NCBI RefSeq assembly: GCF_900119485.1
Contig: NZ_FPJZ01000017.1
Location: forward strand, 1-59,997
DNA length: 59,997 bases
Direction of reading: 5' to 3'
Origin: Thermoactinomyces sp. DSM 45891
GTDB lineage: Bacteria > Bacillota > Bacilli > Thermoactinomycetales > Thermoactinomycetaceae
In this document: one piece after another, positions 52,897 to 59,997 of the stretch
Numbering within the stretch: position 1 is the stretch's first letter
Layout: every line of letters starts with the position of its first letter
The notes under the pieces: model-generated
The model's database searches: none
What the model saw: the letters and a program-made list of their open reading frames with translations, nothing else
Told to the model about the DNA's origin: nothing
Position numbers and translations under genes: made by a program

Positions 52897-53682
52897 ATGG
52901 TTCAATTTCAGCTTTTATGGGAGTATTTTAAGCAATATATGAAAGCAAGATTGGAATATCGCTGGGACTTTATATCGCAGTTTTTTACCGATTTGATGTC
53001 TCAAGCGATTAACCTTGTCTTTATATTAGTCGTATTTGGACATACGCAGCATTTAGGCGGCTGGAGCCGTTACGAGGTTATTTTTATCTATGGTTACTTC
53101 TTAATCCCGTGGGCAGTCTTTACCTCGTTCTTCAACCTATGGGGATTTAATGATAAATACATCATTCGTGGGGAGTTAGATCGGGTTTTAACGAGACCTG
53201 TCCATAGTTTAGTTCAAGTCATTATGGAGTCCATGGCACCTGAATCATTGATGGGTGTGCTGACGGGAGGCATTGTGATGGGCTGGGCGGTTTGGAACTT
53301 GCCGCTCGATTGGGCTTGGTATGATCCGCTTCTCTTTATCATGTTTGTGTTAGGCGGAGTGGCCGTATATGCGGGTATCTATGTAGCGTTGACCAGTATC
53401 AGCCTCTATTCGGACTCGAAATCCGATATCCAACCGATAGTGTATAACATCGGAACCTATGGACGCTATCCAGTTAATATTTACTCGAAAATCATCCAGT
53501 TTGTGTTGACATGGATCTTGCCCTTTGCCTTTGTTGGGTTTTATCCTGCGAGTTATCTGTTAGGCAATGGTGACTGGAAGGTGTACGCGATGTTAACGCC
53601 AGTTGTGGGAGCCGTTTTCTTCTCAATTGGACTTTATAGTTGGAATCGTGGAATAGAGAATTACAAAGGTGCTGGTAGCTAA
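52897..53682 (+). CDS. ABC-2 type permease, second subunit
   Basis: 261 residues from the ATG at 52897, 2 nt after the previous stop. Six helices; FIYGYFLIPWAVFTSFFNLWGFNDKYIIRGELDRVLTRPVHSLVQ is typical of the COG3694 permease family. The stop codon lies within a terminator hairpin shared with the convergent gerPC-like gene. Confidence 0.9.
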   Translation: MVQFQLLWEYFKQYMKARLEYRWDFISQFFTDLMSQAINLVFILVVFGHTQHLGGWSRYEVIFIYGYFLIPWAVFTSFFNLWGFNDKYIIRGELDRVLTRPVHSLVQVIMESMAPESLMGVLTGGIVMGWAVWNLPLDWAWYDPLLFIMFVLGGVAVYAGIYVALTSISLYSDSKSDIQPIVYNIGTYGRYPVNIYSKIIQFVLTWILPFAFVGFYPASYLLGNGDWKVYAMLTPVVGAVFFSIGLYSWNRGIENYKGAGS

Positions 53683-53697
53683 GCACCTTCTTTTTTA
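53665..53697. terminator. Bidirectional terminator covering two stop codons
   Basis: AAGGTGCT pairs with AGCACCTT, with T6 on the plus strand. The TAA of the permease and the stop of the gerPC-like gene both lie inside it, and the two genes overlap tail to tail by 4 nt. Confidence 0.85.
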
Positions 53698-54029
53698 TTT
53701 GATGATTTCTCCTGTGTGCTATTCCGCCCAGGATTGATTTCTAAGTTTGTCCCAAATTTTTCGGTGATCTCATCTACAAAACCATTCATGTCCTCGACCA
53801 TTGCTTGTGAGGCTAAGCCAACATTTAAGGTTCCGCTTAATGTTTCTACATGTAATTCCTGTACTTTATAGGTGATATGTTCAATGGCGATCGGCTTGAT
53901 TTGATTTACCTGTTCTTGCAAGAGACAGTTATCACGTCTTAGCGAATGCACTTCTTGCTCTAGCCGTTGAATTCGTGTGTACATTTCTTCCCAAGTCAAT
54001 TTTCCCAACTCCTGCTTTCTGCTATTCAC
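53679..54029 (-). CDS. gerPC: GerPC-like spore germination protein
   Basis: 116 residues. A coiled-coil start (MYTRIQRLEQEVHSLRRDNCLLQEQVNQIKP) followed by HITYKVQELHVETLSGTLNVGL, the core of GerPC, needed for access of germinants through the spore coat in Bacillus. The Lys/Glu-rich tail is low complexity. A GTG at 54029 is used here, but a TTG at 53999 has a better site (CAGGAG, 9-nt spacing). It is divergent from the Hsp20 gene. Confidence 0.8.
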   Translation of the reverse strand: MNSRKQELGKLTWEEMYTRIQRLEQEVHSLRRDNCLLQEQVNQIKPIAIEHITYKVQELHVETLSGTLNVGLASQAMVEDMNGFVDEITEKFGTNLEINPGRNSTQEKSSNKKEGA

Positions 54030-54139
54030 TTCTCTTAACAGTTATATGCGCTTGTCTTGCTACAACATGCAGAGAATTTTAGTTTTTAGTCAAGCTTTAT
54101 TTGAATAGTAGTAACAAGAGAGAATAGGGGGGATCATCC

Positions 54140-54529
54140 TTGAAGACAGAAGATTTTTCCCGCTGGCAGCAATTAGCCAAACAGTTTTTAGGGGACGAAT
54201 TTTTTCAAGATATCGTGGGTTCCCAAGGATCAAAGGCAAGTTCATCATACCCAGCAGTTGATGTGTACCAAGGAAAAAATGAGGTAATTGTACTCGTAAA
54301 CCTACCTGGAGTGGAAGAATTCCGTGCGGTGGATATCAAGGTAGAAGGGGATCAATTAACGATCAGTGGAAATGTGGCGGAATCATATGGAGACCATGAA
54401 GTCATTATTTCAGAGCGGAAACAAGGTCCGTTTTCGAAGACGGTTTCATTGGGGGCGCCCGTTGCGAGGAAATATAAACATGCTCGTTATCGTAGAGGTG
54501 TCCTAGAACTGCGTTATCCGAAATTGTAG
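54140..54529 (+). CDS. Hsp20/alpha-crystallin family protein
   Basis: 129 residues, TTG start with GGGGGGAT about 6 nt upstream. The alpha-crystallin domain covers about 36-129 (PAVDVYQGKNEVIVLVNLPGV, GDQLTISGNV, FSKTVSLGAPV, RRGVLELRYPK). The C-terminal I-x-I tail used for assembly is missing. In spore-formers similar proteins (CotM/CotP) are spore-coat parts; the gerP-like neighbours on both sides support a spore role. Confidence 0.85.
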   Translation: MKTEDFSRWQQLAKQFLGDEFFQDIVGSQGSKASSSYPAVDVYQGKNEVIVLVNLPGVEEFRAVDIKVEGDQLTISGNVAESYGDHEVIISERKQGPFSKTVSLGAPVARKYKHARYRRGVLELRYPKL

Positions 54530-54605
54530 AATGAAGTAAAGGTGTGTCATCGCCCACTCTCCTTTCATATGATAAAGAAGCTCATGGAGGGAGGGAGCGA
54601 TCGGC

Positions 54606-54809
54606 ATGCCAACTATTAATAACATATTTAATATTAAAATAAACAGTGTATCCAGTGCTGCCTCCGTCAACTTTGGCAATACCATCAATATTGGCGCAGA
54701 AAGTAATAGTAAATCGCTTGGCGGCTCCTCCCCAGTAGGTGATTTTACTCGGAATTTTGACTGTGAAAATAACGTCTATATTGATCCTGATATTATTGAT
54801 CAGGCGTAG
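54606..54809 (+). CDS. GerPA/GerPF family spore germination protein
   Basis: 67 residues. Pattern of the family: INSVSSAASVNFGNTINIG, then SPVGDFTRNF and the acidic end DPDIIDQ. GAGGGAGGGA precedes the ATG. GerP proteins control passage of small germinants through the inner coat. Confidence 0.85.
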   Translation: MPTINNIFNIKINSVSSAASVNFGNTINIGAESNSKSLGGSSPVGDFTRNFDCENNVYIDPDIIDQA

Positions 54810-54820
54810 GAGGTGAATGG

Positions 54821-55102
54821 ATGGTACATGTAGAGATTCGATACCTTGATATCAAAGCTGTTTCGAATGCTGGATCGGTGAATATAGGTACGACACTAAA
54901 TATCATGGATAAATCTGCAATACCGTCTGTTCCGCAAGTTCCAGTTCCTCCTAATGGAGACCAAATTGCACCTGTGGTTCCACCTGGGGATATCGTTCCT
55001 CCAGGAGATATAGCTCCTCCAGGAGATGTAGCTCCTCCAGGAGATATAGCTCCTCCTAGAGATGTAGCTCCACCAATGGTCCGAAAGAATGAAGAAAGAT
55101 AG
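54821..55102 (+). CDS. GerPB/GerPD-like protein with PPGD repeats
   Basis: 93 residues. Residues 1-30 (YLDIKAVSNAGSVNIGTTLNIMDKS) follow the GerP strand pattern. The second half consists of about six hexamers of the type PPGD[IV][AV], then PMVRKNEER. Both parts appear fused only here; the repeat tail may interact with the coat or be a linker. AGGAGG precedes the ATG, 11 nt after the previous gene. Confidence 0.75.
   Translation: MVHVEIRYLDIKAVSNAGSVNIGTTLNIMDKSAIPSVPQVPVPPNGDQIAPVVPPGDIVPPGDIAPPGDVAPPGDIAPPRDVAPPMVRKNEER
54972..55078 (+). repeat. 18-bp tandem repeat coding PPGD hexamers
   Basis: About six copies of GCTCCTCCAGGAGATATA or variants. The central copies are nearly identical, indicating recent slippage. 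Confidence 0.85.
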
Positions 55103-55131
55103 CCATGCTTTGGTAGAGGGCTATTTTTTTG
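55099..55131 (+). terminator. Terminator of the gerP-like operon
   Basis: ATAGCC pairs with GGGCTAT, followed by T7; it starts at the stop codon. Confidence 0.85.
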
Positions 55132-55173
55132 ATACAATGAAATCAAATCAACTACGACATAGGAGTGAAGAAC

Positions 55174-55641
55174 ATGCTTCATGGACAAGCCCCAGACTTT
55201 ACGTTACCTGCTTCAAATGGTGACTCTGTTACATTATCACAATTTCGCGGCAAAAATGTGATTCTCTATTTTTATCCAAAGGATATGACGCCTGGTTGTA
55301 CGACCCAAGCGTGTGATTTTCGTGATACCCATTCTTCATTTGAAGAAGCGAATACGGTGATTTTAGGGATTAGCCGGGACTCTGTAGCAAGGCATACGAA
55401 GTTTATTGAAAAATATGATCTTCCTTTCCTTCTATTAAGTGATGAAGATGGAAAAGTATGTGGTATGTACGGGGTTTATAAGGAGAAAAATATGTTTGGC
55501 AAAAAAGCGATGGGAATTGAGCGATCTACCTTCGTCATAAATGAAGAAGGTATCATCGTGAAAGAAGAACGGAAAGTAAAAGTGAAGGATCATGTGGAGC
55601 AAGCACTTGAATTTATCAAGCAGAATCTGGAATCTAACTAA
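55174..55641 (+). CDS. bcp: Thioredoxin-dependent peroxiredoxin Bcp
   Basis: 155 residues. Peroxidatic Cys42 and resolving Cys47 in MTPGCTTQACDFRD, the pattern of BCP/PrxQ enzymes that reduce hydroperoxides. AGGAG lies 7 nt before the ATG at 55174; the upstream GTG overlaps that site. B. subtilis bcp (ygaF) is likewise just upstream of perR; here methyltransferase and nth genes lie between. Confidence 0.95.
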   Translation: MLHGQAPDFTLPASNGDSVTLSQFRGKNVILYFYPKDMTPGCTTQACDFRDTHSSFEEANTVILGISRDSVARHTKFIEKYDLPFLLLSDEDGKVCGMYGVYKEKNMFGKKAMGIERSTFVINEEGIIVKEERKVKVKDHVEQALEFIKQNLESN

Positions 55642-55653
55642 GGAGTGAACTCT

Positions 55654-56427
55654 TTGAACGCCAACACTTCCTACGATTGGCCTAATTACTACGATTGGAC
55701 TTCAAATGGTCTTGATCATGATACGACGTATTATACCGAACTGGCCAAGGTTTCAGGAGGCCCTGTTTTGGAGTTGGGATGTGGAACAGGCCGGGTGACA
55801 GTGGCGATTGCCAGAGAAGGATTGCCGATTACAGGACTTGATAATTCGATTGAGATGTTACATCGTGCGGAGCAAAAGGCACAGTCCCTCGGGGTATCTT
55901 CCCATGTACAGTTTATGGAGAAAGATATGCAGGACTTTGAATTGCCGGATTCCCGATTCCCGTTAGTCATCATCCCGTACCGCTCCTTTATGCATGTAAC
56001 CCATGTGGAGGGTCAAATCAAAACCTTAGAAAATATATATCGTCATCTAACAGATGATGGAGTTCTTGCTTTTAATGTTTTTGTGCCTTTCATGGATCAG
56101 TTTGTAGGGATGGATGGGAAAAAGCAGTTTCGAGGTACCTTTCCCGTTCCAGGGACAGAAGATGAGATCGAACTGTATGATTTTACAGAAATCGAGCCTT
56201 TTTATCAGCTTGCCCAAATTACGCGATATATGGAGCGATTTGATCAGTCAGGCAAGTCACTCGAGCGAATTCGTACGATGTTAGAGATTCGGTATTCATT
56301 TCCTACTGAGTTGTTCCATTTGCTAAAATCTTGTGGATTTCAAGTTGTCCAAACATATGGCACGTTTTATCGCAGTCCCTTCTCGCATCAAAGTGAAGAG
56401 CTGATTATCGAAGCACGTAAGGCATAA
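55654..56427 (+). CDS. SAM-dependent methyltransferase
   Basis: 257 residues from a TTG at 55654 with AAGGAG 8 nt upstream; the earlier GTG touches that site. The class I motif PVLELGCGTGRVTVAIAREG binds SAM, followed by GLDNSIEML and FPLVIIPYRSFMHV. Substrate unknown. It begins 12 nt after bcp and is likely co-transcribed. Confidence 0.88.
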   Translation: MNANTSYDWPNYYDWTSNGLDHDTTYYTELAKVSGGPVLELGCGTGRVTVAIAREGLPITGLDNSIEMLHRAEQKAQSLGVSSHVQFMEKDMQDFELPDSRFPLVIIPYRSFMHVTHVEGQIKTLENIYRHLTDDGVLAFNVFVPFMDQFVGMDGKKQFRGTFPVPGTEDEIELYDFTEIEPFYQLAQITRYMERFDQSGKSLERIRTMLEIRYSFPTELFHLLKSCGFQVVQTYGTFYRSPFSHQSEELIIEARKA

Positions 56428-56454
56428 ATGTATCGTGAAGGAGGGGAGAGCCAG

Positions 56455-57102
56455 ATGAAACCAAAGCCAAAACGGGTTCCAACGAAGAAAATTCTAAGCA
56501 CATTAGGATTTATGTATCCAGATGCGCACTGTGAATTAGACTATCGCAACCCGTTTGAGCTATTGATCGCAACGATATTATCTGCTCAGTCTACAGACCG
56601 TCAGGTAAATATCGTGACCAAGTCGCTATTTGAGAAATATCCAACCCCATTTGATATAGCGAATTTGACTGCAGAGGAATTAGCAGAAGAGATCAGGATG
56701 CTGGGATTATTTCGTAATAAGAGTAAAAACATCTTGCAAACATGTCAGATTCTAGTGGGGAAGTATCAGGGAGAAGTTCCAAATAATCGAGCTAAATTAG
56801 AAGAGTTACCTGGTGTGGGTCGTAAAACGGCAAACGTGGTATTGAGTAACGCATTTGGTGTACCTGCTCTGGCAGTAGACACGCACGTACAACGAGTTGC
56901 CAATCGGCTAGCACTGGCAGATAGTGAAAATGTGTTAGAGACGGAGCGGCAATTAATGCGCAGGGTTCCACGAGCCGAATGGACTGATACCCATCACCGC
57001 ATTATCTGGCATGGAAGAAGGATATGCAGTGCCCGTAATCCAAAATGTACCTCTTGTCAGTTGCTTGAATTTTGCTGGTATGGGAAAAATAGCATCAAGT
57101 AG
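56455..57102 (+). CDS. nth: Endonuclease III
   Basis: DNA glycosylase/AP lyase for oxidised pyrimidines. 215 residues from the ATG at 56455 with GGAGGGG upstream. Helix-hairpin-helix LPGVGRKTANVV with catalytic Lys124, Asp142 in LAVDTHVQRVANRL, and the [4Fe-4S] set Cys191, 198, 201 and 207. Second base-excision glycosylase in the window after MutY. Confidence 0.96.
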   Translation: MKPKPKRVPTKKILSTLGFMYPDAHCELDYRNPFELLIATILSAQSTDRQVNIVTKSLFEKYPTPFDIANLTAEELAEEIRMLGLFRNKSKNILQTCQILVGKYQGEVPNNRAKLEELPGVGRKTANVVLSNAFGVPALAVDTHVQRVANRLALADSENVLETERQLMRRVPRAEWTDTHHRIIWHGRRICSARNPKCTSCQLLEFCWYGKNSIK

Positions 57103-57104
57103 CG

Positions 57105-57133
57105 TTGACAATTTAGCGAAATGAAAATAGACT
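57105..57133 (+). promoter_or_regulatory. perR promoter
   Basis: TTGACA (57105-57110), a 17-nt spacer and TAGACT (57128-57133). Confidence 0.75.
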
Positions 57134-57135
57134 AA

Positions 57136-57150
57136 TTATAGATATTCTAA
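57136..57150 (+). promoter_or_regulatory. PerR box at the perR promoter
   Basis: TTATAGATATTCTAA matches the Per box TTATAATNATTATAA at 12 of 15 positions (the central N counted as a match). It lies at the expected transcription start, so PerR should repress its own gene. Confidence 0.7.
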
Positions 57151-57192
57151 AGTAAGAATCATTTCATTGGCAGACATAGCGAGGTGGGGGAA

Positions 57193-57630
57193 ATGGACAA
57201 GAACCGCCTGACAGGTGCTATTGAAACCTTAAAAGAGAGCGGTGTTCGCATGACCCCTCAACGACATGCGATCTTACAATACTTGCTTTCTTCTATGGAG
57301 CACCCGACAGCAGACGAGATTTATAAAGCTCTAGAAGCAAACTTTCCGAATATGAGCGTTGCTACGGTGTATAATAATCTTCGTGTTTTTAAGGATGCTG
57401 GTTTAATTCGTGAACTTACGTATGGGGATGCATCTAGCCGGTTTGATGCAAACGTGGAAGATCATTATCATGTCATCTGCCAAACTTGTGGTAAGATTAC
57501 AGACTTTGATTATGCTCCTATTGATTTAGAACATCGGGCTGCTGAAGGAACAGGTTATACAGTGGACTCACATCGTTTAGAGTTTTACGGTACATGTCCA
57601 GCGTGTCAACATTATAAAAAAATTCAATAG
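57193..57630 (+). CDS. perR: Peroxide-stress repressor PerR (Fur family)
   Basis: 145 residues. With the ATG at 57193 the regulatory-metal ligands fall at His37, Asp85, His91, His93 and Asp104, the same numbers as in B. subtilis PerR; Asp104 (KITDFDY) separates PerR from Fur. The structural zinc site is Cys96, Cys99, Cys135 and Cys138. The DNA-binding helix is SVATVYNNLRVF. Fe-bound PerR is inactivated by peroxide through histidine oxidation. Confidence 0.96.
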   Translation: MDKNRLTGAIETLKESGVRMTPQRHAILQYLLSSMEHPTADEIYKALEANFPNMSVATVYNNLRVFKDAGLIRELTYGDASSRFDANVEDHYHVICQTCGKITDFDYAPIDLEHRAAEGTGYTVDSHRLEFYGTCPACQHYKKIQ

Positions 57631-57694
57631 GAACAAGCTCTTTTCATGCAGGCTATACTAAGCAAACATGTGAGAAGCTTGTTCCTTCTTTTAT
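57629..57694. terminator. Bidirectional terminator between perR and the acyl-CoA-synthetase-like gene
   Basis: GGAACAAGCT pairs with AGCTTGTTCC across a loop of about 32 nt, with T-rich sequence after it. Confidence 0.75.
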
Positions 57695-58965
57695 ATCTGC
57701 ATTTGGAGATGGCATCTTGCGGTTAAGGCAACGTGAGTCCCGGTGGACAGCCATCCATTTTTCATGTTGGTTTCGTAATCTGGATCGGAACATGATTCCT
57801 CTATGCGAATCATTTGGCTCTTTACTAATAGGATGCTATCAGTTGATACCCTTACGTCCACAGAAGGAAGAGGAGTAAACACCTTCTCATCATCTCCTTG
57901 ATGCTCTCTTACTGCGATGACTGGACAATCCTCTGTTCCGAAAAGTTCAAAGATCGATCCTTCCAGATGCTCTTCTATTGTAGAACATCGGCAGGTTAAA
58001 GGCTCTGTGGAGATGAGATATCTTAGGTGCTCTCCTAATTTTTTTGGTGTGGCTTTTTTAATAAAGCGATCCAGTACCGCTTTTTGAATCCTAGAGGGAA
58101 TGACTTTTTCAAGTGTGGTGGTTTTAGTGGATGCAGTTTGCTGTAATTCTCGTTCTAACTGTTGCAGGGATTCAGGTGTCTGTAAACAGACAGTCGAATG
58201 GATGTGGTGGTTGAGTGGATGAAATCCACTGGTGGAATCTAAATACGAAATACTAGAACCTGATAGCAAAGGGTAGAAATGTCCGACCAAACGCTCTATA
58301 TAATAGGAATAAGGCAGGCAAGATGAAAATTGATCTTCTACAGAAATAGGAAGTAAGTAGGAGAGGGAATGAACAAGTTGTAGGATATTTCCGTGGCTGT
58401 ATGTTAAAGCCCGAATTCGTTCCTTTTCAAATAAATAAATCATGGTCGCAGGATCCTGTTGTTGAATAGATGGATAGGGTAGTTGGTATGCATCGTTTGA
58501 AATGGTTTGTCCTAATTGAACCATGGTATCAAAAGTCACAGCTCCAACATGATATGAACGCCCTGTTAGTAAGGCTACATGCTTCATATGGGGAAGTAGA
58601 TGTTGGATTTCTTCTAGCATACCCGGATTTTCTATGAGAATAGAAGTAATATTGGCATGTTGAATCAATGCATAAACTTGCTCCTTGGATCGTAACGGAT
58701 CGATTGGAACAGAGATGCCTCCTAGGGATAAAATTGCTAAGTCGCATATGATGGCTCTTGGATTCGATCTTGCATAGATGGCAACTTTATCCCCGGCTTG
58801 AATCCCTAATTTCTGTAATCCGTAGGCTACATCATGGATTTGATACCAAAGTTGTTGATATGTATAAACACGCTCCTTCTCATTTTTGCGCCATACTAAT
58901 GCTGGCTTTTCCGAGTGGTGCTTTACAATCCTTGATAATAATTCAATGATGTTATGAGGTTTCAC
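57691..58965 (-). CDS. Degenerate AMP-binding (acyl-CoA-synthetase-like) protein
   Basis: 424 residues. The N-terminal part is clearly of the long-chain acyl-CoA synthetase family (YTYQQLWYQIHDVAYGLQKLGIQAGDKVAIYARSNP). At about 175-193, where YTSGTTGxPKGVxLTH should stand, it reads IYLFEKERIRALTYSHGN, so the ATP loop is lost. ELFGTED survives, but GWLSTG lacks the following Asp and the C-terminal domain is absent. It is likely inactive or repurposed. The frame is intact and the GTG start has AGGAGGGA 8 nt upstream, so it may still be expressed. Confidence 0.75.
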   Translation of the reverse strand: MKPHNIIELLSRIVKHHSEKPALVWRKNEKERVYTYQQLWYQIHDVAYGLQKLGIQAGDKVAIYARSNPRAIICDLAILSLGGISVPIDPLRSKEQVYALIQHANITSILIENPGMLEEIQHLLPHMKHVALLTGRSYHVGAVTFDTMVQLGQTISNDAYQLPYPSIQQQDPATMIYLFEKERIRALTYSHGNILQLVHSLSYLLPISVEDQFSSCLPYSYYIERLVGHFYPLLSGSSISYLDSTSGFHPLNHHIHSTVCLQTPESLQQLERELQQTASTKTTTLEKVIPSRIQKAVLDRFIKKATPKKLGEHLRYLISTEPLTCRCSTIEEHLEGSIFELFGTEDCPVIAVREHQGDDEKVFTPLPSVDVRVSTDSILLVKSQMIRIEESCSDPDYETNMKNGWLSTGTHVALTARCHLQMQI

Positions 58966-59094
58966 TGGGTTCTCCCTCCTGCAAAATGGAAGTCCAACAT
59001 TGGAGTCAAATATGGAATGGTACCTATACTATAGTTTCGGATAAGTCAGAATATGAATGGATCATAGATAAAGTGAGTTTGAGGAAATGCAAAT

Positions 59095-59149
59095 AAAAGG
59101 ATCTTCTATTTTCGCTTATAAGGGAGCAGAAAAATAGAAGATCCTTTTA
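59095..59149. terminator. Strong bidirectional terminator
   Basis: AAAAGGATCTTCTATTTT pairs perfectly with its complement over 18 bp, with a 19-nt loop. It lies after ygzB on the minus strand. Confidence 0.9.
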
Positions 59150-59153
59150 TCAA

Positions 59154-59474
59154 CTACTGATTTTTAGGGGAAGCATTTGGTGCATCTTTTGGATCTAGAG
59201 AAAGAATTGCACGACAGTGGCTACACTCATCCCGCTTGCCGAGCAATTTTGTTTGCTTTTTACACTCTGGACACTCTACTGACACGGATTGGAGGGATAA
59301 CATCCCAATCCAAAAATAGATTCCGACACTGGCACAGACCGTTAGTAATCCGAGTATAAAGAAAACGACCATCCAGCTAGGAATGATAAAGCCTATGTAC
59401 ATAACCCCTACACCAAGAAAAACGAGCAATAACGCGAATGTGCGTATTTTATTTAGCTTACCGGATAAGAGCAT
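59154..59474 (-). CDS. ygzB: YgzB family membrane protein
   Basis: 106 residues. GKLNKIRTFALLLVFLGVGVMYIG, a second helix, FWIGMLSLQSVSVECPECKKQTKLLGKRDECSHCRAIL with two CxxC pairs forming a zinc ribbon: this is the YgzB (DUF2614) family. In B. subtilis it also lies between perR and an rRNA operon. TAGGAGG precedes the ATG. Function unknown. Confidence 0.92.
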   Translation of the reverse strand: MLLSGKLNKIRTFALLLVFLGVGVMYIGFIIPSWMVVFFILGLLTVCASVGIYFWIGMLSLQSVSVECPECKKQTKLLGKRDECSHCRAILSLDPKDAPNASPKNQ

Positions 59475-59560
59475 CTCTATGATTACCTCCTATAGAGCCT
59501 ATCTTTCATTAGTGCCTATATTGTATCATTTTCAAGACAGAGAAAAAACGAAAAAAGTTA

Positions 59561-59589
59561 TTGACTCTTATTTTATGGCATGCTATATT
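59561..59589 (+). promoter_or_regulatory. rRNA operon promoter
   Basis: TTGACT (59561-59566), a 17-nt spacer and TATATT (59584-59589). The leader that follows has a CGCCG...CGGTG hairpin and TGTTCCTTGAAAACTAAAG, a common pre-16S leader sequence in Bacillales. Confidence 0.8.
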
Positions 59590-59705
59590 ATTACATGTCG
59601 CCGCGATACGGTGGCACAAACAAAAAAAGCAAGTGTTCCTTGAAAACTAAAGAGTGAATGAACCAAGACCTGTTAATTACTTTAAATTGAGCTTAGCTCA
59701 AACTT

Positions 59706-59997
59706 TCAATGGAGAGTTTGATCCTGGCTCAGGACGAACGCTGGCGGCGTGCCTAATACATGCAAGTCGAGCGAGGAGCTTTTAGCTCCTAGCGGCGAAC
59801 GGGTGAGTAACACGTGGGCAACCTGCCCGTAAGACTGGGATAACTTCGGGAAACCGGAGCTAATACTGGATAATCTTGATCTTCGCATGAAGGACAAGTA
59901 AAAGATTTATCACTTACGGATGGGCCCGCGGTGCATTAGCTTGTTGGTAGGGTAATGGCCTACCAAGGCGACGATGCATAGCCGACCTGAGAGGGTG
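59706..59997 (+). rRNA. rrs: 16S ribosomal RNA, 5' part
   Basis: AGAGTTTGATCCTGGCTCAG begins at 59713, which corresponds to E. coli position 8, so the mature 5' end is near 59706. GACGAACGCTGGCGGCGTGC and the V1-V2 region follow. Cut by the window end. Confidence 0.97.

Noticed and set aside
54972..55078. CRISPR-like repeats
   Set aside because: The 18-bp units are contiguous, have no spacers and encode an in-frame PPGD repeat.

Overview
The window reads as a chromosomal segment of a spore-forming, aerobic, Gram-positive bacterium of the order Bacillales. Evidence: a purine operon in the Bacillus order with a guanine riboswitch, CodY, PerR, a T-box leader, GerP-type and Spo0M-type spore proteins, a caa3-type cytochrome oxidase, and AAGGAGG-like ribosome binding sites with frequent GTG/TTG starts. 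The protein flavour suggests a relative of Thermoactinomycetaceae, but the family is an inference. Much of the right half keeps Bacillus subtilis synteny (ygaC, ygaD, gsaB, bcp, perR, ygzB, then an rRNA operon).

Layout. 1-230: 5S rRNA and terminator, the end of one rRNA operon. 350-14395: purEKBCSQLFMN-H-D, controlled by a PurR-type operator, a sigma-A promoter and a guanine-class riboswitch; most genes overlap, but there are gaps before purC and purH and a small membrane-protein gene sits between purH and purD. 14400-18460: small genes, an unexplained structured minus-strand leader, an O-antigen-ligase-like protein and a LysM-3D protein. 18508-22000: mscS and a yfhP-like gene (minus), then mutY. 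22057-25661: VanW protein, membrane protein and subtilase. 25665-27000: proline T-box and proC. 27205-31188: ntdP-like gene, signal peptidase I, codY and an ABC exporter. 31492-36429: ctaB and ctaCDEF. 36538-38210 (minus): gsaB and a truncated haemoglobin. 38333-39841: two tandem Spo0M-like genes.

40009-50927 is the accessory highlight. A secreted CWB2 cell-wall-binding protein diverges from a 2285-residue RHS/YD-repeat polymorphic toxin with a Hint autoprocessing domain and an HNH-like nuclease tip. It is followed by a probable immunity gene, an orphan ComJ/Nin-type nuclease inhibitor, a displaced fragment carrying a 59-bp copy of the RHS gene joined to a second toxin tip (type-24-like), and that tip's probable immunity gene. 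This is a modular toxin locus caught with remnants of cassette exchange.

51097-53682: an ABC-2 exporter (ATPase plus two permeases). 53679-55102: a gerP-like spore cluster with an Hsp20 protein and a PPGD-repeat protein. 55174-59474: bcp, a methyltransferase, nth, perR with its own PerR box, a degenerate acyl-CoA-synthetase-like gene and ygzB. 59561-59997: an rRNA promoter and the first ~290 nt of a 16S gene. The segment therefore lies between two rRNA operons in the same orientation.

No tRNA gene, CRISPR array or intact transposase was recognised. All family assignments come from reading motifs by eye, without database searches.
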